Of a DNA stretch of 64,000 nucleotides, positions 15,894 through 24,947 are shown in pieces. Position 1 is the stretch's first letter, and each line of letters starts with the position of its first letter. The translations under genes were made by a program, and so were the position numbers. The notes under the pieces are model-generated. The model saw only the letters and a list, made by a program, of their open reading frames with translations, had not been told where the DNA came from and made no database searches. The DNA comes from Clostridia bacterium (GTDB taxonomy: Bacteria; Bacillota; Clostridia; Christensenellales; Aristaeellaceae): the NCBI GenBank assembly GCA_017509255.1, contig JAFWQA010000006.1:1-64000 (forward strand), read 5' to 3'.

Positions 15894-17899
15894 CCGATGA
15901 TCGCTCCGTCCTCCGTATCCGCGTGTACCCCGACCAGCGTTAGATTGTCTTCGCTGTCAAGGGCGGAGAGGATCATGCCCTGGCTTTCGATCCCGGCGAT
16001 CTTCCTGGGCGCGAGGTTGGTGATGGCCACCACCTGCCTGCCGACCAGTTCCTCAGGCGTGTAATACTTTGCGATACCGCTGAGAATGGTACGCTCGCCG
16101 TCTTTTCCGAAGGACAGGCGGAACTTCAGCAGTTTATTGCTTTTTTCCACCTTTTCACATGCCAGGACCCGGCCTACCTGAAGCTTGCATTTGAAGAAAT
16201 CGTCAATGGATACTTCTTCCGGATACTCCGGCTCTTCATGCTTCTTCTCGGCTTTCTGTTCCTTCTCCGGCTGTTTTTTACCGGCACCGGACTCCGCTCC
16301 GGCTTCCTTGCCGCCGCTGAGAGCTTCCAGCTCCCTGTTTACATCAATGCGGGGGAAAAGCGCGTCTCCTTTGCAGACCCGTGTGCCCGCGGGCAGCAGC
16401 CCGAAGGTCTTTAGACTGTCCCAGCTCTTCAAACTGTCATCCGTCACACCCAGCTGCTGGTAGATTCTGTCCGGGGTGGAGGGCATAAACGGTCCGATCA
16501 GCACCGCCGCAAAACGGACACATTCTGCCAGCGTCAGCATGACATTGGCCAGCCGATCACGCTTTTCCGGATCCTTTCCGAGCACCCAGGGCTGCGTCAG
16601 ATCGATGTACTTGTTGCATTCACCGATCACCTTCCAGATTTCAGCCAGTGCCTGGGAAAACTGCAGCTTGTCCATCTGCTCATTCACCAGGGTGGGCAGC
16701 GCGGCGCAATGTTCCTTCAGGGGGGCGTCCAGCTCCTTGTCCGTTGCGTCCGTCCAGGCCGGCAGCACGCCATCGAAATATTTTTCAATCATGGCCACGG
16801 TCCGGCTCACCAGATTGCCCAGATCGTTGGCCAGGTCCGCGTTCATCCTGACCAGGAAGGACTCATTGGTATAATTGCCGTCTGCGCCGAAGGGCATCTC
16901 CCTCATGAGGTAATAGCGCAGCGGATCCACTCCGTATCTGGCTACAATAGGACCTGGATAGACCACATTTCCCTTGGATTTGCTCATCCTGTCCGCGCCG
17001 AATAACAGCCAGCCATGGCCAAACACCTGCTTGGGCAGGGGCAGTCCCAGAGCGTGCAGCATAATCGGCCAGTAAATCGTGTGGAACCGTACGATTTCCT
17101 TGCCCACAAGATGAATGTCCGCCGGCCAGTATTTCCGGAACAGTTCGTCGTGCTCCGTGCTGTATCCCAGGGCGGTGATATAGTTGCTCAGCGCGTCAAT
17201 CCAGACGTAAACCGTATGCTTTTCATCAAAGTCCACCGGAATGCCCCACTTCACGCTGGTACGGCTCACGCACAGATCCTGCAGGCCCGGCCGCAGAAAG
17301 TTCGTCAGCATCTCATTGGCCCGTTTTGCTGGCTGGATAAAATCCGGGTGATTCTCGATATAATCGATCAGCCAGTCCTGATACTTGCTCATCCTGAAGA
17401 AATAGCTTTCTTCCTTCATGGGCTGGCAGGGTCGGCCGCAGTCGGGGCAGACCTTCACGCCGTCCTTTTCCACCAGCTGGGTGGGTGTCCAGAAGCTCTC
17501 ACAGGGTGTGCAGTACATGCCTTCATATTCCGCCTTGTAGATATCCCCCTGCTCATAGAACTGACGGAAGATCTTTTGAACAACCTTTATATGCCGCTCT
17601 TCCGTGGTGCGGATAAAGTCGTCGTACTGGATGTCCATGAGCTTCCAGAGTTCCTTGGTTTCAGCCACAATCTTATCCACGTAGGCAATGGGCGTCACAC
17701 CGGCCTCAGCCGCCTTCTTTTCAATTTTCTGGCCATGTTCATCCGTTCCGGTCAGGAAATAGGTATCATAACCCTGCAGTTTACGGAAGCGGGTCATGGT
17801 ATCCGCAGCCACAGTGGTATAGGTATGGCCGATGGTCATATTGCCGGAGGGATAGTAAATCGGTGTGGTAATGTAGAAAGTCTTTTTGTTCTCACTCAT
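15890..17899 (-). CDS. metG: Methionine--tRNA ligase
   Basis: Class I aminoacyl-tRNA synthetase of 669 residues. Motifs: PSGNMTIGHTYT (HIGH-type), a four-Cys zinc knuckle (CTPC ... CPDC) and RMSKSKGN, where the usual first Lys of KMSKS is Arg. The C-terminal 105 residues are the tRNA-binding Trbp111/EMAP-like domain (VGRVLACEKVEKSNKLLKF). Start: ATG 17899, 8 nt after GGAGG; an in-frame start upstream at 17944 has no ribosome site and would cross the terminator. It is co-transcribed with tatD. Confidence 0.97.
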   Translation of the reverse strand: MSENKKTFYITTPIYYPSGNMTIGHTYTTVAADTMTRFRKLQGYDTYFLTGTDEHGQKIEKKAAEAGVTPIAYVDKIVAETKELWKLMDIQYDDFIRTTEERHIKVVQKIFRQFYEQGDIYKAEYEGMYCTPCESFWTPTQLVEKDGVKVCPDCGRPCQPMKEESYFFRMSKYQDWLIDYIENHPDFIQPAKRANEMLTNFLRPGLQDLCVSRTSVKWGIPVDFDEKHTVYVWIDALSNYITALGYSTEHDELFRKYWPADIHLVGKEIVRFHTIYWPIMLHALGLPLPKQVFGHGWLLFGADRMSKSKGNVVYPGPIVARYGVDPLRYYLMREMPFGADGNYTNESFLVRMNADLANDLGNLVSRTVAMIEKYFDGVLPAWTDATDKELDAPLKEHCAALPTLVNEQMDKLQFSQALAEIWKVIGECNKYIDLTQPWVLGKDPEKRDRLANVMLTLAECVRFAAVLIGPFMPSTPDRIYQQLGVTDDSLKSWDSLKTFGLLPAGTRVCKGDALFPRIDVNRELEALSGGKEAGAESGAGKKQPEKEQKAEKKHEEPEYPEEVSIDDFFKCKLQVGRVLACEKVEKSNKLLKFRLSFGKDGERTILSGIAKYYTPEELVGRQVVAITNLAPRKIAGIESQGMILSALDSEDNLTLVGVHADTEDGAIIG

Positions 17900-17923
17900 G
17901 GGACATTCCTCCATAAATCTGAT

Positions 17924-17950
17924 AAAAGGGCTGTTGCGACGCAACAGCCC
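17924..17950 (-). terminator. Terminator of the rplU-prp-rpmA operon
   Basis: Minus strand GGGCTGTTGCG / CGCAACAGCCC nearly perfect stem followed by TTTTATC. It lies between rpmA and metG. Confidence 0.85.
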
Positions 17951-17968
17951 TGATAGATATGACCGTAA

Positions 17969-18268
17969 TTACTGAGCTTCGGCCGCGGTTTCAACCGGAT
18001 AAACGGAAACCTGCTTCCGATCCTTGCCCAGGCGCTCGAAACGGACAATACCGGTCTCCTTGGCGAAGAGCGTATCATCCTTGCCGATGCCTACGTTCAG
18101 GCCGGGATGGATGTGGGTGCCGCGCTGGCGGACCAGAATGTTGCCGGCCAGAGCCAGCTGGCCGTCCGCGCGCTTCGGCCCGAGACGCTTGGATTCGCTG
18201 TCACGTCCGTTGCGGGTGGAACCCATACCTTTTTTATGAGCGAATTGCTGCAGATTCAACTTCATCAT
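17969..18268 (-). CDS. rpmA: 50S ribosomal protein bL27 precursor
   Basis: A 99-residue bL27 with the Firmicutes N-terminal extension MMKLNLQQF before AHKKG. In this group the extension is removed between Phe and Ala by the protease Prp, whose gene lies two bases upstream. The remainder has the standard [15 protein letters not shown] and QRGT.(I/F)HPG motifs. The cleavage is known from family studies in Staphylococcus; here it is inferred from the matching site. Confidence 0.97.
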   Translation of the reverse strand: MMKLNLQQFAHKKGMGSTRNGRDSESKRLGPKRADGQLALAGNILVRQRGTHIHPGLNVGIGKDDTLFAKETGIVRFERLGKDRKQVSVYPVETAAEAQ

Positions 18269-18270
18269 GG

Positions 18271-18606
18271 TTATTTCCTCCGTTCTTTCATGGAAAGTTT
18301 CAAGTATTCCGGATAACTGTCCTGTACGTCCTTCAGGCCCTGCTGCAGTGCTCCCATCAGGAGCTGTGCCTTTTTGTCCCCCTCCTGATCAAGCGGGGGA
18401 AGATCAAAGTCCAGCAGGCCGTCCTCATTGCCGTTCAGCAGGACGGCGATGCCGCAGAGGCTTTCCAGCGAATTAACGCAGGTGCATCCGAGCACGGATA
18501 CCGCTGCGCATACGATGTCACTGCCCGCCTCGGCATATCCGCTGTGGCCTGTGGCCCGGAAGCCGGTCAGCCGGCTTCCTTCACGGTACAGGATGGCGGA
18601 AATCAT
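18271..18606 (-). CDS. prp: Ribosomal-processing cysteine protease Prp
   Basis: A 111-residue protease that trims bL27. The catalytic pair is visible as His21 in [12 protein letters not shown] and Cys33 in IVCAAVS. It sits between rplU and rpmA, the usual place in Firmicutes, and touches rplU (one base shared). Confidence 0.95.
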   Translation of the reverse strand: MISAILYREGSRLTGFRATGHSGYAEAGSDIVCAAVSVLGCTCVNSLESLCGIAVLLNGNEDGLLDFDLPPLDQEGDKKAQLLMGALQQGLKDVQDSYPEYLKLSMKERRK

Positions 18607-18914
18607 TACGCGTTGATAGCGGTGATCTCTACCTTGGTGTAGGGCTGACGGTGACCGTTCGTCCTGTGATAGTTCTTCTTGCTCTTGTACTTGTAGACAC
18701 GGATCTTCTCGCCCTTGACCTGGCCGAGAACCTTGCCCTCAACCTTTGCGCCTTCCAGAACGGGATTGCCGACCTGAATGTCGCCCTCTCCGCCGAGCAT
18801 CAGCACGTCGAAAGAGATTGCGGAATCAGCTTCCTGATTCACTTTGTCGATGTAGATAATATCTCCCTGGGATACCCGATACTGCCGGCCGCCTGCCGCG
18901 ATGATCGCATACAT
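18606..18914 (-). CDS. rplU: 50S ribosomal protein bL21
   Basis: A 102-residue protein starting MYAIIAAGGRQYRV and containing KIRVYKYKSKKNYHRTNGHRQ, both typical of bL21. The frame is open upstream, but ATG 18914 is preceded by AGGAGGT. It leads the rplU-prp-rpmA operon behind a structured leader. Confidence 0.97.
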   Translation of the reverse strand: MYAIIAAGGRQYRVSQGDIIYIDKVNQEADSAISFDVLMLGGEGDIQVGNPVLEGAKVEGKVLGQVKGEKIRVYKYKSKKNYHRTNGHRQPYTKVEITAINA

Positions 18915-19000
18915 GGCTTGGCACCTCCTGAATACATACTCGCCGGGATTTCTGAGGTTGCGCAAAGCGCATTGAAAAAGACCTCTCCCGAGCGGCTCAC
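18915..19000 (-). promoter_or_regulatory. Probable bL21 leader RNA
   Basis: The transcribed leader can fold with nested pairs: CTCGGGA with TCCCGGCGAG (outer), AGGT with ACCT (middle) and TGCGC-TTT-GCGCA (hairpin). Position before rplU and nested layout fit the known L21 leader class of Firmicutes, where free ribosomal protein is thought to control its own operon. No covariance search was done. Confidence 0.55.
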
Positions 19001-19006
19001 CCATGA

Positions 19007-19035
19007 AAGATATCATCTTCCGCAGGCTTTGTCAA
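19007..19035 (-). promoter_or_regulatory. rplU operon promoter
   Basis: Minus strand TTGACA (19035-19030), 17 nt, TATCTT (19012-19007). Confidence 0.85.
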
Positions 19036-19041
19036 GCTTTT

Positions 19042-21177
19042 TTATTTGATTTCAAAGCTTCCGACCTGTTCACTGACCCCGATCGACAGCACTTCGCTGA
19101 CCGGGCGTCCTTTCGGGCTGGAATGGAAGCTCTCCCCGTTGATCTCATTCAGCTGGATCCCCATGAACGCAAGGACTCCCGTTGCTCCGCCGTCCAGATT
19201 GCAGCAGTCCGTGCAGCCTTCCCGCATGGCCAGCAGTGCGGTCTGAGGCATGGTGACCCCCTCACTTCGTCTGGCCATTCTTCCCTCGCAGAGAATATCC
19301 ACATAATGGCCCGGCCCGATTGTGCCGAAGCAGTGCCTCGGATTTTTTGCCTTGCTCATGGTCGGATCTGTTACCCATGCGCTCATCTGCCCGTCCTTCA
19401 GCAGATACGGGCCGAAGCTGTAAACGAGATAGGCATCCTTCTCCAGGTACTCCTTCGCGCTCAGATCCACGCTGTGGTGCACATCCATGCTCCCGTCCCG
19501 GTAGAAAGCCAGTGTATCCAGATTTGGGAAGTATTTTTCCTCGTCATGGTCGTAGCGGCTGTCGAAGTAAATCTCCCCATCCCTGATTTCCACGCCGATC
19601 GGCCTTCCGTTCGACCCGGACAGTTTCCCGTTCTTGTTGACAAGGCGGTAGGTATAATAATCCGCGTTTGTGGCGAATACCAGTTTATTGGCCATGGCGT
19701 TGTCACTCACAAACGCCGTCTTCTTTTTCCCGAGCGGCGCTTCCGGGGAATACTCCACGTTGCGCATCAGCTCCCCTGCTTCCGCGTCACAGCGGATATC
19801 TGTCACAAACCAGGTCAGCGGAAGCGTCCCGTCATGCTTTCTTTGGATCACGATCCTTATTGTCGGGCTGATATACACATAATGCCCGTGCGAGTCATCC
19901 GTCCAGATAAATTCGCCCTCATCCAGAAAGCCTTTTGCGTTCAGCTCCGGCAACTCCGGTATCTCACCGATCGTCCATTCCGAAACCCTGGTGTACTCTC
20001 TTCGGGTCAGATCTTCCTCCGGAATGTTTTCCAGAAAGCAAAGCCGCTCGGTATCCTCTCCGACGGTGCTCAGTCTCAGCCCGAAACGGTTATTGGCGTA
20101 TTTTCTGCCGTTGTTGTATACCGATTTGTCCGTTTTTTCTTTGGAATTATCCTGTGTTTTATGGTACAGATGGGCGTAATACGCCATCCCGTTCCCGGTC
20201 ATTCCGTCAAAACAGGCCATGGGAGTATCCCAGTCAAATACTGTCTGGGTATTCTCTTCCCCGTAAAGATGAAGGTACAGTTTCTTTATCTGCCAGGTCC
20301 CGCAGGCGGCAGCGGAATCGGGAAAGCGTGCTTCGTCCGCGGCAGAGGAAAACGCCTCTGTGCAGGCCTTGGCCAGTGCTTTCCGAAGTGTGTTGTTTCC
20401 CTCCCCTTTTTCATCAGGCCCGACGACAACCTCCGGTTTGCATTTCCGTATGGTTTCCGTCACCCAGCGCTCCGCGTTTTCTTTTTTGTTGTCCTTGTCG
20501 CCGATCACCGGATAATAACGGCATCCCATGCTCCAAAGTCCGTTCAGCAGTTCGCTGCGCCGTGCGGTGTTCTGACAGTTAAAGCACGCGACAGCGACCG
20601 TTTTTCCCTTTTCCCGGATGTAGTACGGTATGGCGCCGCCCAGATACAGCAGCTCTTCCTCCGGCTGGCCTGTCACAAAGAGTACGTCAGCTTTTTCGGG
20701 CGTTTCTTCCCAGCGCTGTACCCAGGCAGGAAGTGTTCCTTCCCCGAAAACATAGATTTCGTTGAAGCTCATTTCCTGTTTCTTGTCACCGTTTGCGTAT
20801 ACGCGGACCTTTTGGACCCCGTCCAGTGTATAAAAGGCATGATAAAACGCTGTATTTCCCGCATGGACCGTTTCCCAGCCGTTTCCGAGATCCGCCTGTA
20901 TTTCATAATCCTGGGGCTTCTTGCAGAAGCAGAGATAAATTCCGTAGATCGGAGTGTCACTGCTTACCGTCAGGGACGGGTTTTTCATGGAACCCGTGCT
21001 GCCGGGCTGGCTTGTGTAAAGCTTGTCCGTCAGATTCTTTGGGTTTTTGTTCTTTCCCAGAACGAGCCTGCATTCCGCTGTCAGCTCCAGAGCCTCCTCT
21101 GCTCCGGCCTTTGGGATCGCGGCTGTTCCCAGCAGAAAAGCGGCAATAGCAGTCAGTATCAGAAGGATCTTCTTCAT
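19042..21177 (-). CDS. Secreted fusion: degenerate PIG-L domain plus phosphodiester glycosidase (NAGPA-like) domain
   Basis: A 711-residue exported protein (signal peptide to about Ala26). Residues 40-310 match the adjacent PIG-L protein all along, but the metal and catalytic motif AHPDDE is replaced by GQPEEE (170-175), and the second motif (HD..GEYGHGQH in the neighbour) reads GPDEKGEGNNT (253-263). So the deacetylase site is probably dead. Residues 415-711 carry a GFLDEGEFIW linker and a phosphodiester glycosidase domain with ATNADYYTYR, GEIYFDS and NLDGG (660-664). That domain in mammals removes GlcNAc from a phosphodiester. The start overlaps the upstream PIG-L stop by 4 bp. Confidence 0.85.
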   Translation of the reverse strand: MKKILLILTAIAAFLLGTAAIPKAGAEEALELTAECRLVLGKNKNPKNLTDKLYTSQPGSTGSMKNPSLTVSSDTPIYGIYLCFCKKPQDYEIQADLGNGWETVHAGNTAFYHAFYTLDGVQKVRVYANGDKKQEMSFNEIYVFGEGTLPAWVQRWEETPEKADVLFVTGQPEEELLYLGGAIPYYIREKGKTVAVACFNCQNTARRSELLNGLWSMGCRYYPVIGDKDNKKENAERWVTETIRKCKPEVVVGPDEKGEGNNTLRKALAKACTEAFSSAADEARFPDSAAACGTWQIKKLYLHLYGEENTQTVFDWDTPMACFDGMTGNGMAYYAHLYHKTQDNSKEKTDKSVYNNGRKYANNRFGLRLSTVGEDTERLCFLENIPEEDLTRREYTRVSEWTIGEIPELPELNAKGFLDEGEFIWTDDSHGHYVYISPTIRIVIQRKHDGTLPLTWFVTDIRCDAEAGELMRNVEYSPEAPLGKKKTAFVSDNAMANKLVFATNADYYTYRLVNKNGKLSGSNGRPIGVEIRDGEIYFDSRYDHDEEKYFPNLDTLAFYRDGSMDVHHSVDLSAKEYLEKDAYLVYSFGPYLLKDGQMSAWVTDPTMSKAKNPRHCFGTIGPGHYVDILCEGRMARRSEGVTMPQTALLAMREGCTDCCNLDGGATGVLAFMGIQLNEINGESFHSSPKGRPVSEVLSIGVSEQVGSFEIK

Positions 21178-22421
21178 GGATTCACGCTTCCTTTGTTCTC
21201 ATCCTCTTCTGTTGCGATATGCTCCAGAAAATCGGTATGGATCTCATCCTCTCCGACCGTGGTGGCAAACAGGCCAAACGCGTTGTTGGGAAAGAGCGCC
21301 CCTGTCTGTTCCACGGAAAAGGGCTGAAATTTGCCCCGGATCTTTGTGCCCTTCCCCTCCTGCGTTTTATGCAGTTCAAAGGCTTCCTGCGCCACCTCCG
21401 ACCCGGTTCTTCCCCCGAAGGCGCTCAGCGGCTGATTCCAGTCGAACCGTGTCCATCCGGCTTCCTCGCCGTAAAGATGGATATATACTTTTTTGACCTG
21501 CCAGGTGCCGTACTGTTCCGCGGATTCCGGATATTTCTCCGGATCGGCCGCAAGCTCGAAAGCCTTTCCGCAGGCATCTGCCATCATCCTGTGCTGGCCG
21601 TGTCCGTATTCTCCCTTCAGGTCATGCGTTACTACGGCCTCCGGCTGATATTGACGGTAAAGCGCCGTCATCCAGGCAAGCACCTTGTTCTTTCCCGCTT
21701 TCTTATAGGCGTCTGCGGCGGTTTCGCTGTAGGCGTCGGCAAATTCCCCGAAGACCGGATAATGCCGGATCCCCATGCTCCATAAGCCGTTCAGGGCTTC
21801 ACTTCGCCGTGTGGTATTGCTCTTTGTCAGATAAACCACGGCGATCCGCTTTTTCATTTCCGTTCCGTAGGTAGGGATTGCCCCGCCCATAAAAAGCAGC
21901 TCATCGTCCGGATGGGCGACTGCGAACAGGATATCCGCCTTCTTTTCCGGCTCCTCCCATTGCTGTACCCAGGATGGAATATCCCCCTGCCCGAACACGA
22001 AGATTTCATTGAAGCCCATGCTTTGGTTTTTTTCGCTGTCCGCCTGGATGCGGATCTTTTTCTGACCGTTCAACTGGTAGAAGGAATGATGAAAACGGGT
22101 GTCTCCCTGAGCCAGGGTCTTCCAGGAATCTCCTCTTTCCTCCTGCAGTACAAAGCTGTCAGGCATATGCTGAAAGCAGAGATATATTCCGTAGATCGGC
22201 TCTTTGGATGTAATGGTCACAACGGGATGCTTTACTGCTTTGCTTTCCCAGTAGGTCGTATACTTCCCGTCGGTCATGGTCAGATAACTGCCGTGCGCGT
22301 CCCTGCTGGTCCGGTAGGAGCATTGTCTGGAAATATCCGCCGCTTCCTCCGCTCCGGCTGTGCAGAAAAGCAGGCAAAGCAAAACAGCAGTGACTGTCAG
22401 CCAAAAAATCTTCTTCCGCAT
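21174..22421 (-). CDS. Secreted PIG-L family deacetylase
   Basis: A 415-residue exported protein (MRKKIFWLTVTAVLLCLLFC...AGA signal peptide). A discoidin-like N-terminal part of about 120 residues (DGKYTTYWES, GIYLCFQHMP, FNEIFVFG) precedes a PIG-L/LmbE domain with intact zinc motif AHPDDE (169-174) and THDLKGEYGHGQH (265-277). The family removes N-acetyl groups from GlcNAc-like sugars; acting outside the cell it probably modifies wall or foreign glycans. Start ATG 22421 follows GAGGAGGAG, 13 bp after rimI. Its stop overlaps the degenerate paralogue. Confidence 0.88.
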   Translation of the reverse strand: MRKKIFWLTVTAVLLCLLFCTAGAEEAADISRQCSYRTSRDAHGSYLTMTDGKYTTYWESKAVKHPVVTITSKEPIYGIYLCFQHMPDSFVLQEERGDSWKTLAQGDTRFHHSFYQLNGQKKIRIQADSEKNQSMGFNEIFVFGQGDIPSWVQQWEEPEKKADILFAVAHPDDELLFMGGAIPTYGTEMKKRIAVVYLTKSNTTRRSEALNGLWSMGIRHYPVFGEFADAYSETAADAYKKAGKNKVLAWMTALYRQYQPEAVVTHDLKGEYGHGQHRMMADACGKAFELAADPEKYPESAEQYGTWQVKKVYIHLYGEEAGWTRFDWNQPLSAFGGRTGSEVAQEAFELHKTQEGKGTKIRGKFQPFSVEQTGALFPNNAFGLFATTVGEDEIHTDFLEHIATEEDENKGSVNP

Positions 22422-22434
22422 GCTCCTCCTCCTG

Positions 22435-22914
22435 TCATCTGTCCTCAAAGTCCGGGTCAACGGGCGGCATATGCTCGCAAACCATCAGCCAGGCGTCTTC
22501 ACCGTTGTCCTCATAGTACCGTTTCCTTTTCCCAACGGCAACAAATCCGAGGCTTTTATACAGTGCAAGTGCCCTCTCATTGCTGACTCTTACCTCCAGT
22601 GTCGCGTAGCACGCGCCGAGATTGCTCAGCACATACAGGAGCCTCTCTGTCAGCATCCGCCCGACTCCCCTGCCTCTTTCCGGTTCTGCTACGGCAATGT
22701 TGGTAATATGACTTTCATCCAGAATGATCCAGGCGCCCGCGTAGCCGATGATCCTGCCGTCCCTTTCCGCCACCAGATACCTGGCTGCCGCGTTCTCTTC
22801 CATCTCGCGCCGGAAGCTTTCTCTGCTCCACGGGCAGGCAAAAACAGCCTTCTCTATCTCCGCGACCGCGTCAATATCCTCTGTCGTCATTCGCCGGATA
22901 CTGACGTCATTCAT
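22435..22914 (-). CDS. rimI: Ribosomal protein bS18 alanine N-acetyltransferase
   Basis: A 159-residue GNAT enzyme with the acetyl-CoA loop RGRGVGRML and the RimI pattern (VFACPWSRESF, ITNIAVAE, ALALYKSLGF). It acetylates the N-terminus of S18 and possibly other proteins. It overlaps tsaB by 8 bp in the classical tsaE-tsaB-rimI order. Confidence 0.95.
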   Translation of the reverse strand: MNDVSIRRMTTEDIDAVAEIEKAVFACPWSRESFRREMEENAAARYLVAERDGRIIGYAGAWIILDESHITNIAVAEPERGRGVGRMLTERLLYVLSNLGACYATLEVRVSNERALALYKSLGFVAVGKRKRYYEDNGEDAWLMVCEHMPPVDPDFEDR

Positions 22915-23611
22915 GTTCCATGGCCTCCAGAAGCTTTTTGTTTTTGTCTGCTTTGGGAGGGCGCAGATAATATTCCTTCAGGGAAAGATAATCCGTCAAT
23001 TCTCCTTTTTCGGCGGCCAGCAGTGCGGCCGCGGCAGGCCGCAGGAAGCAGAATGCCGGCGGTGCGAACCGCGCTTTTTCTCCCATCCTTTCCTGAATGA
23101 CCTCCCTGCAGACAGGCACACCGTCTCCGGTAAAAAGGAGCCCTTCCGCCTCGGGCGGGATCAGCCCGGTCACCTTGTCCAGAAAGAGCCCGATCTTCAG
23201 CGCTTCATCCTGCATCAGCCGTTCTCCCCGGTAAAAGGCCGCGCCATACACCTGTCCGGCACGGGCATCCTGGATCGGGCACACAGCCATGTTGCCCGGC
23301 TCCACACTGCGGCTCAGCGCTTCCAGCGCGTCTACAGCAATACATGGCTTTCCGCTTCCGTGAGCCAGTCCCTTTGCCGTTGCCACGCCGATGCGGACAC
23401 CGGTAAAGCTCCCGGGGCCCACCACCGCCGCGATCGCGTCAATCTCCTCCGGTTTGACCCCTGCGCTTCGGAACGCTTCTTCCACCATAGGCATCAGGTT
23501 CGTGCTGTGCGTATTCCTGTTCTGTGTCACCGCTTCATAGAGAACTCGGTCTTCATCTGTAACAGCCACGCCGCATACAGGTCCCGAGGTATCGATCAAT
23601 AGCAGTCTCAT
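22907..23611 (-). CDS. tsaB: tRNA t6A modification protein TsaB
   Basis: A 234-residue ASKHA-fold protein starting LLLIDTSGPVCGVAV, with STNLMPMVEEA and VGPGSFTGVRIGVATAKGLA. It is the scaffold partner of TsaD in making N6-threonylcarbamoyl-adenosine at tRNA position 37. tsaD and tsaC are not in the window. It overlaps tsaE by 4 bp. Confidence 0.96.
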   Translation of the reverse strand: MRLLLIDTSGPVCGVAVTDEDRVLYEAVTQNRNTHSTNLMPMVEEAFRSAGVKPEEIDAIAAVVGPGSFTGVRIGVATAKGLAHGSGKPCIAVDALEALSRSVEPGNMAVCPIQDARAGQVYGAAFYRGERLMQDEALKIGLFLDKVTGLIPPEAEGLLFTGDGVPVCREVIQERMGEKARFAPPAFCFLRPAAAALLAAEKGELTDYLSLKEYYLRPPKADKNKKLLEAMEHE

Positions 23612-24060
23612 CCGAAAATCTCTCCCTCCGGATCCGGATCCCGAAAGTGCCCGACCGTTTCGGCTGTGATCTCGCGGGAATTCTCACCCGTCACAGTCAG
23701 CTTCAGCTTCAGGCAGTCATTCGGAACGGCGTCCCTGCAGCGCTCAGGCCACTCCACCAGGGCAATGCCGTCTCCGCCCAGATACTCGTCCATGCCGAGT
23801 TCATACAGTTCATCTTCGCTTTCCAGCCTGTACCAGTCAAAATGATAGAATGGGACTCTTCCGCTCTCATAAACATTGAGAATGGTAAAGCTGGGGCTCG
23901 TGACTGTTTCCGTCACGCCGAGCCCCCGGGCCACGCCGCGGGCCAGTTCGCTTTTGCCGGCTCCGAGATCACCTGTCAGCAGAACGGTGTCCCCCGGCCG
24001 GAGGACGCCGGCCAGGCGTTCACCCAGCCGGCGTGTTTCCTCCGCGGAATGTGTTGTCAT
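23608..24060 (-). CDS. tsaE: tRNA t6A modification ATPase TsaE
   Basis: A 150-residue P-loop ATPase with Walker A GDLGAGKSELARG, TSPSFTILNVYE and LVEWPER. It drives turnover of the TsaB-TsaD complex. It begins 24 bp after ribU with no terminator visible between, so it may be read from the riboswitch-controlled promoter. Confidence 0.96.
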   Translation of the reverse strand: MTTHSAEETRRLGERLAGVLRPGDTVLLTGDLGAGKSELARGVARGLGVTETVTSPSFTILNVYESGRVPFYHFDWYRLESEDELYELGMDEYLGGDGIALVEWPERCRDAVPNDCLKLKLTVTGENSREITAETVGHFRDPDPEGEIFG

Positions 24061-24084
24061 AAATTCTTTCTCTCCCGGTTCCGC

Positions 24085-24702
24085 TTACCTCATTCTGCCA
24101 TGCAGGAACGGAGACAGCGGCTTGTAGATCAGCAGTGTCACCAGTGAGATGACAACTGCTTTAAGCAGGTTGAACGGTGCGCATGCGAGGAAATAGAATT
24201 CCGCTTCCGTCTGAACAAAAGGCAGCACCTTTGTCGCAAATCCGACGATGGTTGCGATGTCCATGTGGAACGCGTTCATATAGAACGGGATCATGATCAG
24301 ATAATTGACCAGCACCGCCGCCGCGACCTGGCACAGTGTTCCGGCTCCCATACCAATCAGGGCATTTCTCCGTGTCTTGTTCCTTTTGTAAAGCATCGCG
24401 GCAGGAAGAATATATGCTGCGGTAGTTACGATGTCGGCCAGATTGCCGATGCCCATGGTGCTTCCGAGTCCCTTGATCAGCACATGGATCACATTCTTCA
24501 GCAGCAGCATGATCAGTCCGGGTCCGGCACCCATTGCGAAGGTCCCCAGCAGGATCGGAATATTGCTGAAGTCCAGTTTGTACATCGGCGGAATGATCGG
24601 GATCTCCAGTGTCAGAAACAGGATCGATGCCAGCGCTGTGAGGATCGCCATCCTTGTCAGGTTAGGTACGGAAAACAGTTGAGTCTTTGCCTTGGCAGTC
24701 AT
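24085..24702 (-). CDS. ribU: Riboflavin ECF transporter substrate-binding subunit
   Basis: A 205-residue membrane protein with five or six hydrophobic segments and the RibU/ECF S-component pattern (LTRMAILTALASILFLTLEI near the start, DFSNIPILLGTFAMGAGPG). It captures riboflavin for a shared ECF module encoded elsewhere. The FMN riboswitch directly upstream supports the substrate. The ATG follows AAGGAGG. Confidence 0.93.
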   Translation of the reverse strand: MTAKAKTQLFSVPNLTRMAILTALASILFLTLEIPIIPPMYKLDFSNIPILLGTFAMGAGPGLIMLLLKNVIHVLIKGLGSTMGIGNLADIVTTAAYILPAAMLYKRNKTRRNALIGMGAGTLCQVAAAVLVNYLIMIPFYMNAFHMDIATIVGFATKVLPFVQTEAEFYFLACAPFNLLKAVVISLVTLLIYKPLSPFLHGRMR

Positions 24703-24727
24703 GGGAAAAACCTCCTTGAAATGCGCA

Positions 24728-24759
24728 CGCCCCTGAAGCTGAAAAGCTGTTCAGGGGCG
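24728..24759 (-). promoter_or_regulatory. Expression-platform hairpin of the FMN riboswitch
   Basis: Stem CGCCCCTGAA / TTCAGGGGCG between the aptamer and the ribU start. No T-run follows, so it is either a poor intrinsic terminator or a hairpin that acts on translation; the ribosome site AAGGAGG lies 17 nt further down. Confidence 0.55.
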
Positions 24760-24782
24760 AAATACGAGTGTATTTCCTGCGC

Positions 24783-24895
24783 TCTTCTTTCATCCAGACT
24801 GTAACTGTCGGCCTCGGAGTTTCACCGGATCAGCCTGCCTTGGCAGGTTCGCGGGCTTTACCGCCGGTAGGGATTTTCACCCTGCCCTGAAGAAG
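24783..24895 (-). promoter_or_regulatory. FMN riboswitch (RFN element)
   Basis: The minus strand shows the conserved RFN blocks in order: AGGGCAGGGTGAAAATCCCT, ACCGGCGGTAAAGCCCGCGA, GATCCGGTGAAACTCC, GAGGCCGACAGTTACAGTC and GGATGAAAGAAGAG. The outer helix is CTTCTT (24895-24890) with AAGAAG (24788-24783). FMN binding should switch off ribU when flavin is plentiful. Confidence 0.96.
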
Positions 24896-24947
24896 CTTCA
24901 AGAAGACTTGCGTTCTTGATGTCAGAGCTTGTTGCTCTGCGGCAATG

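Noticed and set aside
19003-21327. 774-codon plus-strand frame
   Set aside because: Antisense to the PIG-L/glycosidase fusion; composition (many His, Arg, Pro, Cys) is that of a shadow frame.
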